From contig DAHXMN010000014.1 in NCBI GenBank assembly GCA_027371725.1, positions 1 to 12,197 on the forward strand: a stretch of DNA of 12,197 bases, read 5' to 3'. The translations under genes were made by a program, and so were the position numbers. This document shows positions 9,707 through 12,197 of this stretch, piece by piece (position 1 is the first letter of the stretch; every line of letters starts with the position of its first letter). The notes under the pieces are model-generated. The model searched no databases. It saw nothing but the letters and a program-made list of their open reading frames with translations, and was not told where the DNA came from. This DNA comes from Candidatus Woesearchaeota archaeon. Its GTDB lineage: Archaea > Nanobdellota > Nanobdellia > Woesearchaeales > UBA525.

Positions 9707-12197
9707 ATGGCATCCTACGATTTCACAGCGGTCGAGGAATCGACGCTCGCGTTCTGGAAGGAGCGCGGCGTCTACGCGAAAGCCAAAGCGAAGAACGCCA
9801 AGGGCGCGAAGTACTACTTTCTCGACGGCCCGCCGTACACGAGCGGGAAAGTGCACCTGGGCACGGCGTGGAACAAGACGCTCAAGGACCTCGTCCTCCG
9901 GTATAAGCGGATGCGCGGATTCGACGTCTGGGACCGCGCCGGCTACGACATGCATGGCCTCCCCACCGAGCACGCGACGCAGAAGAAGCTCGGACTCGAG
10001 AGCAAGGAAGCCATCGAGGAATACGGCGTCGAGAAATTCATCAGGGAGTGCAAGACGCTCTGCGTCGACAACATGGGCCTCATGAATGAGACGTTCATGC
10101 GGCTCGGCGTCTGGATGGACTTCGAGCATGCTTACCAGTCCATCAAGGACGAGTTCATCGAGGGCGAATGGTGGCTCGTCAAACGCGCCCACGAGGAAGG
10201 CCGCCTCTACGAGGGGCTGAAGACGATGACGTGGTGCCCGGGCTGCGCCACCGCCCTGGCGAAGCACGAGTGCGAATACCAGGAAGTGAAGGAAGAGTCG
10301 ATCTTCGTCAAGCTCAAGGTCGCGGGCGAGAAAGACACGTATCTCGTCGTCTGGACGACGACGCCTTGGACGATCCCGTTCAACCTGGCGATCATGGTCA
10401 ACCCTGAGCTCGAGTACCAGCGCTGCCTCGTCCACCGCGCGGACGGGGACGAGCGGTGGATCATCAGCATGGCCCTCGCCGGCCCGGTCATCCAAGGGGT
10501 CGCGGGCGCGAAATTCGAGATCGAGGAGACCTTCCCCGGCAGCGCGCTTGAGGGGACGCGGTACGAGCACCCGTTCGCGAAGCACGTCGACTACGCTGCG
10601 ATGCGGAAAGAGCACCCCAAGATCCACACAGTCGTGCTCAGCGCGGAGTACGTCGACACGAGCGCGGGTTCAGGGCTGGTCCACTGCGCCCCGGGCTGCG
10701 GTCCGGAAGACTATGAGATCGGCGTCCGGAACGGCCTGCCTCCCTTCAACACGCTCGACGAGAGAGGCGTCTTCGACGCGACGAGCGGCATTTTCAGCGG
10801 CAAGACGGCGAAGAGGGATGACGCCTTCTTCATCGACCAGCTCAGGCGGGAAGGCGCGCTCATCGACACCGTGCCGGTCGAGCATGACTACGCACACTGC
10901 TGGCGGTGCCACTCGCCCGTCGTCTTCCGCGCCACCCGTCAATGGTTCTTCAAGGTGGAGGACCTCAAGGAGCGCATGGTCAAGGAGAATGACAAGATAA
11001 CCTGGGTGCCGGACGCGGCGTACAACGCCTTCGACTCCTGGCTCAAGAACCTGCGCGACAACAGCATCACCAAGCAGCGCTACTGGGGCACGCCGCTCCC
11101 CGTCTGGAAATGCGACACTTGTGGCAGGTACGAGGTCGTCGGCTCGAAGAAAGAGCTCGAAACGTTCGTGGGCAAGGGGAACATGCCGAAGGACCTGCAC
11201 AAACCGTGGATTGACGCGGTGACCTGGCCGTGCGCGAAGAAAGGCGGCCGTGCCGAGATCGGCGGCAAGAGTGATGGTAAGAAGGCCTGTACGGGCACGC
11301 TCCGCCGCATCCCGGACATCCTCGACGTCTGGGTGGATGCCGGAACAGTCTCGTGGAACTGCCTCGATTACCCGCGGGACACCATGACGTTCAACGAGTT
11401 TTTCCCGGCGGAGTTCATCCTCGAGGGGAAGGACCAGATCCGCGGGTGGTTCAACCTGCTTCATGTCGCTTCGATGATCGCGTTCGGCAGGCCGTGCTTC
11501 CGGAACGTCTATATGCACGGCTTCATCAACGACAGCCAAGGAAGGAAGATGTCGAAGAGCCTCGGCAACTACATCCTCCCGGACGAGGTTGTCGGGAAAT
11601 ACGGGGTGGACACGTTTCGCACCTATGCGATCGGCGCCGCGAACCCCGGCCTCGACATGAACTACAACTTCGAGGAGGTCGAGCTGAAGCACCGCAACCT
11701 GCTCGTCTTCTGGAACCTCCACAACCTGCTCCTCGAGCTCCGCAGCCAGGGCGTCGCGTTCGCGGAGAAGACGCAGAACGAGATCGGCATCGAGGAACGC
11801 TATCTGCTCAGCAGGCTCCATTCCACGATCAAGACCGTGACGGAACGGCTGGACGCGTACCGCCTCAACGAGGTCCCGGCGCTCATCGAGTCATTGCTCC
11901 TCGACATGAGCCGATCCTACGTCCAGCTCGTCCGTGAGAAACTCGCGGCGGGCGAGGAGGAAGAGAGGGAAGCGGTCCTCTACGCGGCCGCGACGACGTA
12001 CCTCGGGGCGCTCAAGCTCCTCGCGCCGGTCGCTCCGTTCTTCGCCGAGCAGGCGTACCAGGACCTCAAGGAGCCGTTCGGCCTAAAGGAGGAATCGGTC
12101 CATCTCTGCGACTGGCCGGCGAGCGACGCGAAGCTGATCGACGCTGCCCTCGAGCAGGACATCGGCGCGGCGTTCCAGGCAATCGGCGCCATCCTCG
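9707..12197 (+). CDS. ileS: Isoleucyl-tRNA synthetase, 3' end outside the window
   Basis: The first 830 residues of a class I isoleucyl-tRNA synthetase, charging tRNA-Ile in the cytoplasm. The ATP site is PPYTSGKVHLGT (42-53), where the archaeal form has HLGT in place of HIGH; KMSKS is at 614-618 (GRKMSKSLGN). The CP1 editing domain shows WTTTPWTIPFNLA (about 205-217), which removes valine mischarged onto tRNA-Ile. Metal-type cysteine pairs occur in WCPGC, HCWRCH and CDTCG. After KMSKS comes the helical anticodon-binding domain, still incomplete at the window edge; archaeal enzymes are usually over 1,000 residues. The start at 9707 fits the TATA box at 9674-9685. The frame is uninterrupted, with uniform GC-rich codon use. 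Confidence 0.95.
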   Translation, partial: MASYDFTAVEESTLAFWKERGVYAKAKAKNAKGAKYYFLDGPPYTSGKVHLGTAWNKTLKDLVLRYKRMRGFDVWDRAGYDMHGLPTEHATQKKLGLESKEAIEEYGVEKFIRECKTLCVDNMGLMNETFMRLGVWMDFEHAYQSIKDEFIEGEWWLVKRAHEEGRLYEGLKTMTWCPGCATALAKHECEYQEVKEESIFVKLKVAGEKDTYLVVWTTTPWTIPFNLAIMVNPELEYQRCLVHRADGDERWIISMALAGPVIQGVAGAKFEIEETFPGSALEGTRYEHPFAKHVDYAAMRKEHPKIHTVVLSAEYVDTSAGSGLVHCAPGCGPEDYEIGVRNGLPPFNTLDERGVFDATSGIFSGKTAKRDDAFFIDQLRREGALIDTVPVEHDYAHCWRCHSPVVFRATRQWFFKVEDLKERMVKENDKITWVPDAAYNAFDSWLKNLRDNSITKQRYWGTPLPVWKCDTCGRYEVVGSKKELETFVGKGNMPKDLHKPWIDAVTWPCAKKGGRAEIGGKSDGKKACTGTLRRIPDILDVWVDAGTVSWNCLDYPRDTMTFNEFFPAEFILEGKDQIRGWFNLLHVASMIAFGRPCFRNVYMHGFINDSQGRKMSKSLGNYILPDEVVGKYGVDTFRTYAIGAANPGLDMNYNFEEVELKHRNLLVFWNLHNLLLELRSQGVAFAEKTQNEIGIEERYLLSRLHSTIKTVTERLDAYRLNEVPALIESLLLDMSRSYVQLVREKLAAGEEEEREAVLYAAATTYLGALKLLAPVAPFFAEQAYQDLKEPFGLKEESVHLCDWPASDAKLIDAALEQDIGAAFQAIGAIL

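Noticed and set aside
9508..9906. ORF starting in the gap before isoleucyl-tRNA synthetase
   Set aside because: It starts in a T-rich terminator, has no promoter and runs out of frame into the synthetase gene.
9677..11821. Long minus-strand ORFs opposite isoleucyl-tRNA synthetase
   Set aside because: They mirror the codon structure of the synthetase gene, and their translations are low-complexity shadows.

Overview
The window looks like a GC-rich archaeal chromosome segment. It encodes transcription factor B (TFB), an NMD3-family ribosome protein, an archaeal-type isoleucyl-tRNA synthetase, a predicted Ser/Thr kinase of the archaeal COG2112 type and an archaeal release-factor-type glutamine methyltransferase. 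Almost every gene has a TATA-like box centred about 25 bp before its start codon, so most mRNAs should be leaderless. Compact spacing and small proteins would fit a DPANN-type archaeon, but the sequence does not settle the lineage.

Layout. 1-620: an unrecognised lower-GC gene converges on an AbrB/SpoVT-fold DNA-binding protein. 620-2110: a small two-helix membrane protein converges on NMD3. 2117-2771: a palindromic repeat element (copy A) and a HIT-family protein. 2790-3221: a bidirectional TATA box and a broken gene with about three frameshifts and a lost start. 3232-5223: three minus-strand genes (an unrecognised protein, a DHH/DHHA1 phosphoesterase and a second unrecognised protein), with repeat copy B between the last two. 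5224-6318: TFB behind three stacked TATA boxes. 6489-8955: a minus-strand cluster read as glutamine methyltransferase, repeat copy C, COG2112 kinase, O6-alkylguanine-DNA alkyltransferase, glycerophosphodiester phosphodiesterase. 8956-9074: a divergent promoter region with a phased array of CGGAA-N3-TTCCG palindromes. 9075-9491: a small one-helix membrane protein. 9707-end: isoleucyl-tRNA synthetase, cut by the window edge.

The recognisable genes are mostly information processing: translation (NMD3, IleRS, release-factor methylation), transcription initiation (TFB), DNA repair (alkyltransferase) and nucleotide or RNA turnover (DHH, HIT). The main surprise is a family of roughly 130-200 bp palindromic elements with terminal inverted repeats. 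Three copies occur in 12 kb, each in a gap between two co-directional minus-strand genes. Two copies are nearly identical and one is diverged. Second in interest are the helically phased operator-like array and the decayed gene at 2820-3221.
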